64,000 nucleotides of DNA, from NCBI GenBank assembly GCA_020346245.1, contig CP070778.1:2931763-2995762 (forward strand). The letters are read 5' to 3'. The translations under genes were made by a program, and so were the position numbers. The notes under the pieces are model-generated. The model ran no database searches. It saw only the letters and a list, made by a program, of their open reading frames with translations, and had not been told where the DNA came from. This document shows, piece after piece, positions 27,631 to 36,928 of this stretch. This stretch comes from Flavobacteriaceae bacterium. Its GTDB lineage: Bacteria; Bacteroidota; Bacteroidia; Flavobacteriales; Flavobacteriaceae. Numbering within the stretch: the stretch's first letter is position 1; the number at the start of each line of letters is the position of its first letter.

Positions 27631-28416
27631 TTTATTAGAAAAAGGAAATTGAGTAATTCTGTTGTAACTCTTCGCTGGTAAGTGAACTACCAAAAATAAG
27701 GTCTAATAATTACAATTCTGAACTAGTTGGGAATACATATTTACTTAGGAAGGTTATCTTGTCTTTTGATATTTCTATTATCTAAAAATATTCGGGTCTT
27801 ACATAACTTCACTCTTGAAATTTTTGGTTTGCCTAAAGAAAAATATTGCGTAAAAAGTGTTGGTGTTTTTTAGAACGTTTTTTTTTTAATACTGACAAAC
27901 CGTACGACTCAATAGATGTATAAAATGCTAATTACTTCTTGGTTCTGCTGATCTAGGTAGTTCCCCCGAAACCTAAAAATCGAGCAAATTGCATGACCAA
28001 CATGATTGGTATGGTTATCCAATTGGCAATTTCACCTATGGGCCTGCATTAAAGCAGCGGTATTTCTGTATAGATAATACCTCCTCAGAGTCGTACATAA
28101 TGGTTTGACAGTTTTACTTATTTTAATTGGAGTAAAACTGTATTAACCTTCAAAGAACTTAATTTTACTACCTATGGTTATAACCATAAAATCCATTAAT
28201 TGCAGTTTCAAAATATATAGTCTCCTCGAGCATAAATTTTACTTTGTCCTGCAACATTATTTATATAGCTTTTGTTGAAACCAGGCACTCCTTATGCTTT
28301 TCTTTATTTAAAATGGTAAAAGTTAAATCAAGAGTGATATAACCCATAAACTAAGCTTGAGGGATTTTATTAAACGTTGTGATATTGCAGTCTGATATAT
28401 TTTTGTACTCCGAACA

Positions 28417-28578
28417 TTATTCTGTTAACTGGTGCTGATCTTCAGCCAAAATGTTTTCAATGCTATTTTCCGTAAGCACTACATCATCCGGCAACTCCAA
28501 AAGCCCTTCATTATCTGTAAAAACCGCAAACAATAACGCTAAGATTAAAAGGATGAAAAATATGACACATTTTTTCAT
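28417..28578 (-). CDS. Small secreted or membrane-anchored 53-residue protein
   Basis: ATG at 28578 opens a 53-codon frame starting MKKCVIFFILLILALLFAVF, a signal-peptide or anchor helix, followed by an acidic tail (TDNEGLLELPDDVVLTENS... ending QHQLTE). The lysines, hydrophobic core and acidic exterior are typical of an exported peptide. A purine-rich tract (AGAAAAA) precedes the ATG. It is divergent from the LytTR/TPR-kinase genes. The mature part loosely recalls the acidic EELSEVVV segment of the PepSY-like proteins, but this is not proof of homology. The function is unknown. Confidence 0.5.
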   Translation of the reverse strand: MKKCVIFFILLILALLFAVFTDNEGLLELPDDVVLTENSIENILAEDQHQLTE

Positions 28579-28944
28579 TTTTTCTAATGAAATTTACAAG
28601 CGTTTAATGATGGTTCTTTACAAATAATTAGTTAGCCAAAATATGCACTACTAAATGATCTTCACAGTCTATTTGTATAATTGGTACGGTATTATGTATA
28701 TATTGCATTACAATTTCATATATAATCTTTAAATTTTTTGCTTTTTTGTGCTGATTTGTTATAAACACAACAAATTGTTGTTACTAAAATATCTAAGAGT
28801 TATACTTTGTTAGCTTTTCTTTAGAATCCCAATTTTAAGTGTTTTAAGTCTTGTCATACATCAATTTAATCTAACTATACATTATTAAATAAGTCTTGAC
28901 AGCAGTACCCCTATTTTTGTAACTTACAGGAATATTATGTAGTA
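28579..28944. other. Intergenic region between the small ORF and the LytTR gene
   Basis: This 366-base divergent gap is AT-rich and contains only the -7 box at 28912-28919 and no ORF. It must carry the promoters for both directions; the one for the small ORF was not recognised. Confidence 0.6.
28912..28919 (+). promoter_or_regulatory. -7 promoter box of the LytTR/kinase operon
   Basis: TATTTTTG matches TAnnTTTG exactly, 26 bases before the ATG at 28945. A TTGAC lies 13 bases upstream (28896-28900), shorter than the usual 17-23 spacing. Confidence 0.5.
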
Positions 28945-29679
28945 ATGTTAAAAGCGGTTATTGTAGATGATGAAAAAAAGGCAATTCAAAGCCTTGCATG
29001 GGAATTGACAAATTTCAGTGATGAAATAAATGTGATTGCTTCTTTTACCGATCCTTTTGAAGCATTGAATTTTCTTAGCAATAACTCTCCGGACTGCTTG
29101 TTTTTAGATATTGAAATGCCTACTATGGATGGGTTTCAATTCATTCAAAAGTTAAGCAATAAGGAATTCCCTGTTGTGATAACTACCGCCTATAATCAAT
29201 ATGCCATAAAAGCACTAAAGAATGAGGCTATTGATTATCTTTTAAAACCTATAGACACTGACGACTTAAAAGATACAATTGTAAAGGTCAAAAAGTTTAA
29301 TGCCAGAACTTACACAGCAGATAGACTGGAAAAAATTCTTTTAAATTTTAATGCTAATGAAAAGCAAAAAAAAATTACGCTGAATACCGACGGTAAATTG
29401 GTTTTCCTGGAGAGCCAGGAAATCCTATATGCTGAATCCGACGGCAATTACAGTACCATTTACCTCTCGGATGGTCAAAAAATTGTACTTACCAAAAAAT
29501 TAAAAGAGGTTAATGAATTGCTTCCGGATGATTCCTTTTTCAGGATACACAACTCGTACATCATTAATCTCACAAAAATTAAGGAGTTTCTTAAAACAGA
29601 CGGATATGTCGTGCTTCAATCCAATCATAAAATACCCGTTTCCCGGCAAAAAAAGAGTGATTTTCTGGATCTGTTCTAA
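28945..29679 (+). CDS. LytTR family response regulator
   Basis: The 244-residue protein has an N-terminal receiver domain (residues 1-120) with the acidic pair at 8-9 (VDDE), phosphoacceptor Asp55 (CLFLDIEMP) and the conserved Lys in LLKPID near residue 100, then a LytTR DNA-binding domain (about 145-244) with the HNSYIINL motif. It should bind direct repeats upstream of target genes after phosphorylation by the kinase encoded next. The kinase gene begins 18 bases after its stop, so the two form one operon. Confidence 0.95.
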   Translation: MLKAVIVDDEKKAIQSLAWELTNFSDEINVIASFTDPFEALNFLSNNSPDCLFLDIEMPTMDGFQFIQKLSNKEFPVVITTAYNQYAIKALKNEAIDYLLKPIDTDDLKDTIVKVKKFNARTYTADRLEKILLNFNANEKQKKITLNTDGKLVFLESQEILYAESDGNYSTIYLSDGQKIVLTKKLKEVNELLPDDSFFRIHNSYIINLTKIKEFLKTDGYVVLQSNHKIPVSRQKKSDFLDLF

Positions 29680-29697
29680 TCAATTGTAGCATTCCCT

Positions 29698-31665
29698 ATG
29701 TCTGTTCATTTTAAAATCCCCTGTATCCCTTCAATTTTTAATAAAACTTCCCTGATTTTTTGTTTTTGCATATTCTTATTAATAAATGAAACCAATGCAC
29801 AGGTAATCAGCAAAAATTTCAAGGAGACAACCGAAAGTCTTATATCAAAGGCCCCCCAATCTTATAGTGATCTCGAACTTGTTCTTAAGCCCATTCAGCG
29901 GGATACCAGTTTGATGCGTTATTTTGCTAATGCCTCAGCAAAAAAGAACTATTATGTGGGTGTATCCTATGCATTGAACATGCTGGGTATTGCTTATAGA
30001 GATTATGCGCAGTACAACAAAGCTCTTAAACTACACCAAATGGCCTTAGATACGGTAGTGCAATACAACAATACAGAATCTCAAATTTACAGTTTATCAA
30101 TGTTAAGTACTGTCTATCGCCAAACAGTGGCAATTCCATCAGCCCTGGACTGCGCACAAAAAGCTATAGATCTTGCCGAGGCCATTGAACAGCCCAGTAT
30201 AGACATTAAAAGAAGCTTAAATTATTCTCTGAACAGTATTGGTCAAATCTATAGAACTATAGGTGAATTTGATCTTGCCGTTGATAATTTCCAAAAATTA
30301 ATAGTGCTTGAGACCGAACTTGGAAATACCAGGGCAGTTGCCATGAATTATAAGGATATTGGAGAATGTCTTGAGGCGCAGGGTAAGCTGGAAGAAGCGC
30401 TTGAAAATTATAGTAAATCTATAGCTCTTAACGAAAAAGTTGGATCTAACAGGATTCATGTCGAAGCCTATCTGGGTCTGGCTCATACATACGTTCATCA
30501 AGGTAAAATTAGGGAAGCCCTGGATATTTTTGACTCTATTCTTGAAATAGCAAATGATTTGGGCGACAAGAAAATCATTTCTGAGATAAATATCAATATC
30601 GGCTGGGCACAGATACAGAATAATAATTTTGAGGAAGCCAATTACTATTTGAATAAAGGTCTGGAAATGGCCAAAAAATATAACCTGTTGACTGAGATGG
30701 AGGAGGCATACTCCTTTTTAGCCGATTTATGGGAAACCCAGGATGATTTCAAAAAGTCTAAAGAATTCTTTATGGAAGCGGCACAAGTTGAGGAAAGAAT
30801 TTCAAATGATCGCAATAAGCGCTACGTAGCCGATTTAATTTCGCGTTCTGAGACAGGAAAAAAGAATAATCAGATTCAAGTACTTGCAAAAGAGAATGAA
30901 ATAATAAATTTAAAACTGCGCAGAAATCAAAATACCTTATTGATTAGCGCTTTATTAGTGTGCCTGGTTACATTACTACTTTATATTTTATACAGGCAGA
31001 CCCAGCTTAAAAGCGATAAGAAAGTACTCACCCTTGAACAGAGTATGCTACGTAGCCAGATGAATCCGCATTTTTTATTCAATTCACTTAATTCTATAAA
31101 ACACTATATCATTAACAATGAAAAAAAGAACGCTGTTCAGTACCTGAATAAGTTTTCGAAATTAATGCGTAAAATACTTGAATCTTCCTCCATCAGGGAA
31201 ATTCCCCTGGCTGAAGAATTGGAAACTGTTTCGTTGTATATGAACATTGAAAATATTCGCTTTTCTAATGAAATCGATTTTGAAATAATTGTAGATAAAG
31301 ATGTTGATCCGCATGTAATTAAAATTCCTTCTCTTATTCTTCAGCCTTTTTTGGAAAATGCATTATGGCATGGACTCTCTTCCAAAGAAGGTGACAAGTC
31401 TATAATTTTGCAAATAAGTAAAGAAAAAAAAGGGCACGTAACTATCTCTATAACTGATAATGGCGTAGGACGAGAAGCTGCTGAAAAACTCAAAGAAAGC
31501 AAGGTTTTAAAGAGAAAATCAGTCGGGATTGATATTACCAAAGAGCGTCTGGCTAATTTTTCTAAAGAATATCAAAATACTTTTGAGTTAGAAATACAGG
31601 ACCTTTTTGATAAACAGGGCAAAGCTTCCGGCACCAGAATACTTATGCATATTCCTACTACTTAG
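29698..31665 (+). CDS. TPR-containing LytS-type sensor histidine kinase
   Basis: The 655-residue kinase has an N-terminal signal or anchor helix (about residues 15-34), a periplasmic tetratricopeptide-repeat region (about 75-370), a transmembrane helix near residues 415-435 and a cytoplasmic His_kinase domain. The phospho-acceptor is His458 in MNPHFLFNSLNS, followed by the ATPase with LQPFLENALWHG and DNGVG. This is the typical partner of a LytTR regulator. The ligand sensed by the TPRs is unknown. Its 3' end overlaps that of the converging DUF3109 gene by 8 bases. Confidence 0.94.
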   Translation: MSVHFKIPCIPSIFNKTSLIFCFCIFLLINETNAQVISKNFKETTESLISKAPQSYSDLELVLKPIQRDTSLMRYFANASAKKNYYVGVSYALNMLGIAYRDYAQYNKALKLHQMALDTVVQYNNTESQIYSLSMLSTVYRQTVAIPSALDCAQKAIDLAEAIEQPSIDIKRSLNYSLNSIGQIYRTIGEFDLAVDNFQKLIVLETELGNTRAVAMNYKDIGECLEAQGKLEEALENYSKSIALNEKVGSNRIHVEAYLGLAHTYVHQGKIREALDIFDSILEIANDLGDKKIISEININIGWAQIQNNNFEEANYYLNKGLEMAKKYNLLTEMEEAYSFLADLWETQDDFKKSKEFFMEAAQVEERISNDRNKRYVADLISRSETGKKNNQIQVLAKENEIINLKLRRNQNTLLISALLVCLVTLLLYILYRQTQLKSDKKVLTLEQSMLRSQMNPHFLFNSLNSIKHYIINNEKKNAVQYLNKFSKLMRKILESSSIREIPLAEELETVSLYMNIENIRFSNEIDFEIIVDKDVDPHVIKIPSLILQPFLENALWHGLSSKEGDKSIILQISKEKKGHVTISITDNGVGREAAEKLKESKVLKRKSVGIDITKERLANFSKEYQNTFELEIQDLFDKQGKASGTRILMHIPTT

Positions 31666-32227
31666 AAGAATCTAAAGCTATATTCTCCAATTTCTGATAC
31701 CATTTCTGTCCAAACTTTCTGATCAGTGCATCCTTTACAAACTTGTAAATAGGGATTTTTAATTCTTCTCCCAGAGAACAAGCGGGGTCACAGATTTGCC
31801 ATTTATGATAATTCACTGCAGTGAGTTCTTCATATTCTGTTATTCTTACAGGATATAAATGACAGGAAACCGGTTTTTTCCATCTTGTAGCCCCATTATT
31901 AAAGGCTTCTTCAAGGCCACATTTTGCGATCCCTTTTTCTGAATATATGACGTATGCGCATTCTTCCTTATTAATCAAAGGTGTCTCCCATTCTCCATCT
32001 GCACCCTTTATAAAGGCACCTTGTTCTTCTATGGCAGAAACACCCTCAGCCCTTAAAAAAGGTTTAACATCTGCATAAATGTCCACCAGTATTTCTGTTT
32101 CCTTATCCTCCAACGGAGCTCCTGCCTCGCCGTCTATGCAGCAAGCGCCTTTACACGCAGATAAATTACATGCAAATTCCCTTTCCAGAATATCATCGGA
32201 GACAATAGCTTTCCCAATTTGAAACAT
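31658..32227 (-). CDS. DUF3109 family cysteine-rich protein
   Basis: The 189-residue protein shows the DUF3109 pattern: CNLSACKGACCIDGEAGAPL near residues 17-36, ...NKEECAYVIY, then KPVSCHLYPVRI and a last ICDPACSLGE. The arrangement of cysteines suggests an iron-sulphur or metal-binding site, related to YkgJ-type proteins. No function is established. The 3' end overlaps the kinase gene on the opposite strand by 8 bases. A perfect -7 box lies 19 bases before its start. Confidence 0.9.
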   Translation of the reverse strand: MFQIGKAIVSDDILEREFACNLSACKGACCIDGEAGAPLEDKETEILVDIYADVKPFLRAEGVSAIEEQGAFIKGADGEWETPLINKEECAYVIYSEKGIAKCGLEEAFNNGATRWKKPVSCHLYPVRITEYEELTAVNYHKWQICDPACSLGEELKIPIYKFVKDALIRKFGQKWYQKLENIALDSSK

Positions 32228-32245
32228 CTCATAGATTTAAGGTGG

Positions 32246-32253
32246 CAAAGATA
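32246..32253 (-). promoter_or_regulatory. -7 promoter box of the DUF3109 gene
   Basis: On the minus strand this reads TATCTTTG, an exact match to TAnnTTTG, about 19 bases before the ATG at 32227. Confidence 0.55.
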
Positions 32254-32317
32254 ATTATTGAATTTCACAATTATAAAATATTTGTCTTTCTGTGATCCAA
32301 CTACCCCAAGTAAAACG

Positions 32318-32325
32318 TAAATTTG
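32318..32325 (+). promoter_or_regulatory. -7 promoter box of the MarC-family gene
   Basis: TAAATTTG fits TAnnTTTG exactly and lies 25 bases before the ATG at 32351. Confidence 0.5.
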
Positions 32326-32350
32326 CGAGCTTAATTAAATTGAAAGGGCA

Positions 32351-32923
32351 ATGAATTTTAACTTAAGAGAAATAGCTTCGGCAAGTATGATCCTTTTTGC
32401 AGTGATAGACATAATAGGCAACATCCCTATTATTATCAGCTTACGAAATAAAGTAGGTCATATACAATCCGGGAAGGCCACTATAGTGGCGGCAGCTATA
32501 ATGGTAGCTTTTCTTTTTATTGGTGAGGAAATTTTAAACCTAATAGGGATAGATGTAAATTCATTTGCGGTGGCGGGTGCCTTTGTCCTCTTCTTTTTAG
32601 CAATAGAAATGATACTGGGGATTGCGCTTTATAAAGACGATGAACCTGAAAGTGCATCTATTGTACCCATTGCATTCCCTCTTATTGCGGGTGCGGGAAC
32701 CATGACCGCCCTACTTGCATTAAGGGCAGAATTTCACGTGGAGAACATTATTGTGGCTATTATAATTAATATTATTTTTGTCTATATAGTTTTAAAATCG
32801 TCAAAGGCAATTGAAAGGATACTTGGTAAGAATGGGATAAACATAATCCGTAAAGTCTTTGGAGTTATCTTGCTGGCTATAGCAGTGAAGCTATTTACTT
32901 CTAATATTAACCAACTTTTTTAG
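32351..32923 (+). CDS. MarC (UPF0056) family inner-membrane protein
   Basis: The 190-residue protein has about six transmembrane helices and the MarC family motifs FAVIDIIGNIPI near residue 17 and the second-half VPIAFPLIAGAGTMTALLAL. The family was once linked to multiple antibiotic resistance but this was not confirmed; the transported substrate is unknown. A short membrane protein gene follows closely (about 48 bases), so they may form an operon. Confidence 0.9.
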   Translation: MNFNLREIASASMILFAVIDIIGNIPIIISLRNKVGHIQSGKATIVAAAIMVAFLFIGEEILNLIGIDVNSFAVAGAFVLFFLAIEMILGIALYKDDEPESASIVPIAFPLIAGAGTMTALLALRAEFHVENIIVAIIINIIFVYIVLKSSKAIERILGKNGINIIRKVFGVILLAIAVKLFTSNINQLF

Positions 32924-32971
32924 AATTGATGGTCTTTAAGCAATAGGGTGAAAAAACCAGAAACAACTAAA

Positions 32972-33175
32972 ATGAACAAAACATTTTCTATAGTTCTTAT
33001 AATCCTTGGGCTAGTGCTTATTACCTACAATAGTACGCTTATTGATTTTGACGAGCCCTTTAAAGGAAATAGCATTGTTGCTTTGATTGGGATTGTGGCT
33101 TCTCTATGTGCTATTTTATTGCTGTTGATATATATGACTACCAAAAAAATTCAGAAAAAAATAGAGGATAACTAG
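32972..33175 (+). CDS. Small two-helix membrane protein
   Basis: Read from the ATG at 32972, this 67-residue protein has two hydrophobic helices (about residues 4-20 and 36-55), an acidic loop (DFDEPF) and a lysine-rich tail. A GTG at 32948 in the same frame would add eight hydrophilic residues, which is less likely because the ATG gives a normal membrane start. No family was recognised. Its last bases overlap those of the opposing S41 protease gene by 4 bases. Confidence 0.65.
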   Translation: MNKTFSIVLIILGLVLITYNSTLIDFDEPFKGNSIVALIGIVASLCAILLLLIYMTTKKIQKKIEDN

Positions 33176-34788
33176 TTGCTGAATTCAAGTTTTTCCTTTT
33201 GCTGAAATGTAGGTCTATCCAATTCCAGAACTTTTTGAAGCATCTTGTCTGAACTACCCTTGATTTTTGCATTTAGGTTGGATGTAAATAGCTGCTCTGC
33301 CAAAGCCCCTTTTAAGTAGAGCTTTATCTTATCCTCAAAATCATAGAAATTTATTTTGATATTTCTATCTATTGAGTAGTCTACAAACCTTTCAAAAATA
33401 ATATCATCTACACGAAAATCGTGTACAAATTCTGCTTCGGAATAATTGGAATATCTGGTTCTGTCTTCTTCTAAATGTTCAAATATAAATCTGGACATAA
33501 ACCCAAGACTTTCCAGGCTTTCAACTGCTTCTTCTTCATTGGTGCCAATGGGCACAAAGACATCAGGAATAATCCCTCCACCTCCGTAAACCACTTTACC
33601 CTTGGGAGTGGCGAATTTCAGGGAATCTGCTACTTTAATACTATCTACAGAAATTAGCTCGCCATTATGATAGCGATCTGTGAATTTTTGATAATAATCT
33701 TTATTTCCGTTTTTATAGGTCTTTTGAATAGATCGCCCCGTAGGTGTGTAATATCTCGACACTGTAAGTCTCACGGCAGAGCCGTCTCCCAATTCCATTT
33801 CACGCTGTACCAGTCCTTTCCCGAAAGATCTGCGACCAATGATTGTGCCTATATCATTGTCTTGCAGGGCACCGGCAATGATTTCACTGGCGGAGGCAGA
33901 ACGCTCGTTTATTAATACATAGACCGGTTTATCTTCAAAACTACCCTTTTTGGTGGCAAAGGTTTTTTCTATCTGTCCTTTCTTATTTTTCGTATATAGG
34001 ATTAACTTCCCATCCTGCAAAAATTCGTCGGCTAATTGTTCGGCAATTCCAAGATAACCTCCGGGGTTATCCCTAAGATCCAATGCTAGCTTTTTAGCAC
34101 CCTGTCGCTGCAATATTCGCAGGGCCATATTAAATTCTTTATAGGTTGATTCGGCAAATCTATTTATTTTGATATATCCCATTTCGGGAGTAAGCATATA
34201 ATATGCCTGAACGCTCTTTATAGGTATGCGGTCTCTCTTAAGATTTACTCTGAACATTTTGTTTTCAGATTTTCGATAAACCTTAAGCTCTACTGAAGAA
34301 CCATTTTGTCCCTTTAACCTATCTACAATTGCTTCGCTTGGCAGTCTTTTGCCATAAAGGGTGTCGTTGCCTGCCATTAGTATTCTATCTCCTGCCTTAA
34401 TTCCTTTTAGGTAACTAGGGCCCTTTTCTACAGTACGAATTACCGTGATCGTATCCTTATACATATAAAAATTTATCCCTATTCCTACAAAATCTCCCTT
34501 CATATTCTCGGCAACACGCCTCATTTCACTTTTGGGAATATAAACTGAATGAGGATCCAATTTATCCAGAATATTATTTACGGTTACATCTACTATACTG
34601 TCCGTATTGATTTCATCAACATATTCATAATCAATATAATCTATTAGCCTGTTGAGCTTATCCTTTTTAGAATTTGTCGTAAATAATTTCTCAGGAGTAT
34701 CGTTAAAATGAAGTTTCCCACCCACAAAAATTCCAAGCGATAAAGCTAGTGCTATAATTGTTGGCCATATATAATAAAGTTTCTTCAT
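33172..34788 (-). CDS. S41 family carboxy-terminal processing peptidase
   Basis: The 538-residue protease has an N-terminal signal anchor (residues 7-24), a PDZ domain (about 95-180, VGIGINFYMY ... VEKGPSYLKGIKAGDRIL), and an S41 catalytic domain with nucleophile Ser299 (RSASASEI) and general base Lys324 (SFGKGLVQ), 25 residues apart as in Prc/CtpA. The C-terminal extension after about residue 440 is a Bacteroidota-type tail. It should trim or degrade periplasmic and outer-membrane proteins. It precedes a dCMP deaminase-like gene by 15 bases on the same strand. Confidence 0.93.
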   Translation of the reverse strand: MKKLYYIWPTIIALALSLGIFVGGKLHFNDTPEKLFTTNSKKDKLNRLIDYIDYEYVDEINTDSIVDVTVNNILDKLDPHSVYIPKSEMRRVAENMKGDFVGIGINFYMYKDTITVIRTVEKGPSYLKGIKAGDRILMAGNDTLYGKRLPSEAIVDRLKGQNGSSVELKVYRKSENKMFRVNLKRDRIPIKSVQAYYMLTPEMGYIKINRFAESTYKEFNMALRILQRQGAKKLALDLRDNPGGYLGIAEQLADEFLQDGKLILYTKNKKGQIEKTFATKKGSFEDKPVYVLINERSASASEIIAGALQDNDIGTIIGRRSFGKGLVQREMELGDGSAVRLTVSRYYTPTGRSIQKTYKNGNKDYYQKFTDRYHNGELISVDSIKVADSLKFATPKGKVVYGGGGIIPDVFVPIGTNEEEAVESLESLGFMSRFIFEHLEEDRTRYSNYSEAEFVHDFRVDDIIFERFVDYSIDRNIKINFYDFEDKIKLYLKGALAEQLFTSNLNAKIKGSSDKMLQKVLELDRPTFQQKEKLEFSN

Positions 34789-34803
34789 TAGTTGAAATAA
34801 AAT

Positions 34804-35244
34804 TTAAACAACGTTTTCAATGGAAGGGAGGTGTTGCAATTCTACTCCTGCCCTTTTTAGAAAATCCAATCCTGAATTATCCTTGTATACAATCTGATAT
34901 ACAACACGTTTGATACCAGATTGGTGAATAAGCTTACTGCATTCCCGGCAAGGCGATAACGTTATATACAAGGTCGCTCCTTCGCAAGACTGAGTTGAAG
35001 CAGCCACTTTAGAGAGGGCATTGGCTTCTGCATGTAAAACATACCATTTGGTATAGCCTTCTTCATCTTCACAAAAATTCTCAAACCCGGTTGGTGTCCC
35101 GTTATACCCATCAGAGATAATCATCCTATCCTTAACCACAATAGCCCCAACCTGCTTTCGCTTGCAATAGGATAATTTACCCCATTCATGAGCCATTCTC
35201 AAATAAGCCTTGTCGTATTTTTCCTGTTTACTTTGTTTCACCAA
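34804..35244 (-). CDS. dCMP deaminase family protein (ComEB-like)
   Basis: The 146-residue protein has the zinc-dependent cytidine/deoxycytidylate deaminase motifs His71-Ala-Glu73 and Pro98-Cys99-x2-Cys102 (SPCRECS), with Glu73 as proton shuttle. It should deaminate dCMP to dUMP for dTMP synthesis, or a related nucleotide. It is immediately upstream (15 bases) of the S41 protease gene on the minus strand. The length is typical for the small ComEB-type enzymes. Confidence 0.93.
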   Translation of the reverse strand: MVKQSKQEKYDKAYLRMAHEWGKLSYCKRKQVGAIVVKDRMIISDGYNGTPTGFENFCEDEEGYTKWYVLHAEANALSKVAASTQSCEGATLYITLSPCRECSKLIHQSGIKRVVYQIVYKDNSGLDFLKRAGVELQHLPSIENVV

Positions 35245-35403
35245 ACAGAATCTTTATATGTACAAATTAATTCAGGCAAAGCACTAAGATACCCGCTTTG
35301 GGAAAGTCCCACAACCTTATACGGTTAATTTTTATTTAAAACCGTTGTCTGGTATAAAACATTTCTGTTTTCAGACTAAAGTCTATGTGCGGCAACATTG
35401 CCA

Positions 35404-35988
35404 TTACCAGGGCCAGCTATCTATTAGCATGGGTATTGTAAGCAAAATTATAGCCAACAAAACAAACACAGTGAATACCACCCTTTTAATTCCAAATTTA
35501 TTTTGAAAGATATAGGCCAGTATTAGTATGGAAAATATTACTATAACCTGCGAAATCTCTATCCCGCTTGCAAATCCCAGCAAAGGTCCTATTTTTTCAT
35601 CTTCTTCGCTCATCAGCATATTGAAGTAATTGGAGAATCCAAACCCGTGTATAATGCCAAAAAAAGTAGTGCTGAATTCGAGTAAATATCCCCTGGTTCC
35701 AGATTGGACAGCAAAAACCTGAAATATATTATAGGATGCTGTTAACAATATGGTTAGTGGAATTAAAAATTCAACCAATTCCACATCAGCCTTAACAATC
35801 GAATAGGCAGATAACGCTAAGGAAATACAATGTGCGATGGTAAATAATGTAGCCAATACAATTACTTTCCTCCAGTGCTTAAAAGTAAAAGGAGCAGTTA
35901 AGGCCGTTAAAAATAGCACATGATCATACGCTCCCCAATCTAAGACATGGTTAATACCAAGTTTGCAATAGAACCAAAAATCATACAT
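35404..35988 (-). CDS. HupE/UreJ family membrane protein
   Basis: The 194-residue protein has about six hydrophobic helices and the HupE/UreJ pattern with GINHVLDWGAYDHVLFLTAL near the N-terminus and FGIIHGFGFSNYFNML in the middle, where histidines suggest metal binding. Members are linked to nickel or cobalt uptake, but no hydrogenase or urease genes are near. Its function here is therefore unassigned. A gap of about 160 bases separates it from the dCMP deaminase gene. Confidence 0.9.
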   Translation of the reverse strand: MYDFWFYCKLGINHVLDWGAYDHVLFLTALTAPFTFKHWRKVIVLATLFTIAHCISLALSAYSIVKADVELVEFLIPLTILLTASYNIFQVFAVQSGTRGYLLEFSTTFFGIIHGFGFSNYFNMLMSEEDEKIGPLLGFASGIEISQVIVIFSILILAYIFQNKFGIKRVVFTVFVLLAIILLTIPMLIDSWPW

Positions 35989-36067
35989 TTAATTAAATTT
36001 GAAATAACATCATTTAAAAATTAGTTGACAGTTCGTATAAGAGAAATTTTCTGCTACCAAAACGGGA

Positions 36068-36799
36068 TTAGATTCCTCTTTCCTTTTGAATTTGTTCATA
36101 GGCTCGCTGAACTTCCTTAAACTTTTCCTCAGCACCTTTTTTAATGGCCTCATTCTCTGTGATTACCTTATCCGGATGATATTTTTTTGCCATTTTCCGA
36201 TATGCTTTTTTAACTTCCTCATCGGAAGCTGCCTTTTCTATTTCCAATATTTTGTAGGCATTGTCGGCAGATTTTATAAACATTGCCTTAATACTTTCAA
36301 AATCATTCCTTCCAACCCTGAGGTAACCCGCTATTTCCTTTATTTTCTCTATTTCCAAATTACTTAAGGCACTATCGGCCTGTGCAATCCCAAAAAGAAA
36401 ATGTAATAATTGCAAACGCACTTCATAGCGCGTGCGCTGATTCAGGTAAGTACAGATGCGCCGGGCAGATATCTCCCTGTTTTTTATAACCTCATTAAAT
36501 GTTCTGAAAATAGCATTCGCCTTTTCTTTACCATATGTGCTTAGAAAATATTGTCTGACATAGTCTAATTCGCGCTGACTTACTTGTCCATCTGCCTTAA
36601 TCACAATGGAACAAAGAGAAAGAAGGTTTAGTTCAAAATCTGCCGGAGACACACTTTGTCGGGTAAAATCGCTGAATACCGTTCTGCCTCCCGAACTGCT
36701 ATTTAAATTATCTATAAAACTCCCTACTAAAAAGCCCAGAATAGCTCCAGGCAAACGGAAAAGAAAATAACCCAATATTGCGGCGAACCACCTTAGCAT
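36068..36799 (-). CDS. TerB-DnaJ membrane-anchored protein (DjlA-like)
   Basis: Read from the ATG at 36799, this 243-residue protein begins with a membrane segment ([26 protein letters not shown]), then a TerB domain (about residues 55-165) with a calcium or metal-binding-like acidic KADG, and a C-terminal J domain (about 180-240) with the HPD motif at 208-210. DjlA-like proteins recruit Hsp70 at the membrane. The frame stays open to an ATG at 36847, but the perfect -7 box at 36819-36826 (minus strand) would place that ATG upstream of transcription, so I chose 36799. Confidence 0.88.
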   Translation of the reverse strand: MLRWFAAILGYFLFRLPGAILGFLVGSFIDNLNSSSGGRTVFSDFTRQSVSPADFELNLLSLCSIVIKADGQVSQRELDYVRQYFLSTYGKEKANAIFRTFNEVIKNREISARRICTYLNQRTRYEVRLQLLHFLFGIAQADSALSNLEIEKIKEIAGYLRVGRNDFESIKAMFIKSADNAYKILEIEKAASDEEVKKAYRKMAKKYHPDKVITENEAIKKGAEEKFKEVQRAYEQIQKERGI

Positions 36800-36818
36800 A
36801 ACCGTAGTAAAATTTGGG

Positions 36819-36826
36819 CAAATATA
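36819..36826 (-). promoter_or_regulatory. -7 promoter box of the DjlA-like gene
   Basis: On the minus strand this reads TATATTTG, an exact match to TAnnTTTG, 20 bases before the chosen start at 36799. Confidence 0.5.
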
Positions 36827-36868
36827 GGATAATATCAATGAATACATTACTTAAAGAATGGTTAAGCT

Positions 36869-36902
36869 TTGCACTATGGATATTACAATTTCACTATCTT
36901 TG
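36869..36902 (+). promoter_or_regulatory. Complete Bacteroidota promoter of the bacilliredoxin gene
   Basis: TTG at 36869-36871, a 23-base spacer and TATCTTTG at 36895-36902 match both -33 and -7 boxes. Transcription should start near 36908, which rules out the longer reading frame starting at 36869. Confidence 0.65.
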
Positions 36903-36928
36903 CGAATAGTTTAATTAAAAAAATGCTT

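Larger units (their letters stand above)
27378..28416. other. Long AT-rich non-coding stretch between nrdB and the 53-codon ORF
   Basis: No ORF with coding character was found on either strand over about 1.04 kb. Besides the nrdB upstream region and the two inverted repeats listed separately, I see only AT-rich sequence with scattered short hairpins. No tRNA-like cloverleaf and no transposase remnant were recognised. Confidence 0.6.

Noticed and set aside
27940-28010. tRNA-like stems in the nrdB to LytTR gap
   Set aside because: A TAGGT/ACCTA stem is present, but there is no T-loop consensus and no full cloverleaf.
35404-35988. Nickel transporter for hydrogenase or urease
   Set aside because: The HupE/UreJ family name suggests it, but there are no hydrogenase or urease genes in the window, so only the family is claimed.
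36869-36928. Longer bacilliredoxin start at 36869
   Set aside because: The canonical promoter (TTG at 36869-36871, TATCTTTG at 36895-36902) sits inside that extension, and the family N-terminus begins at 36929.
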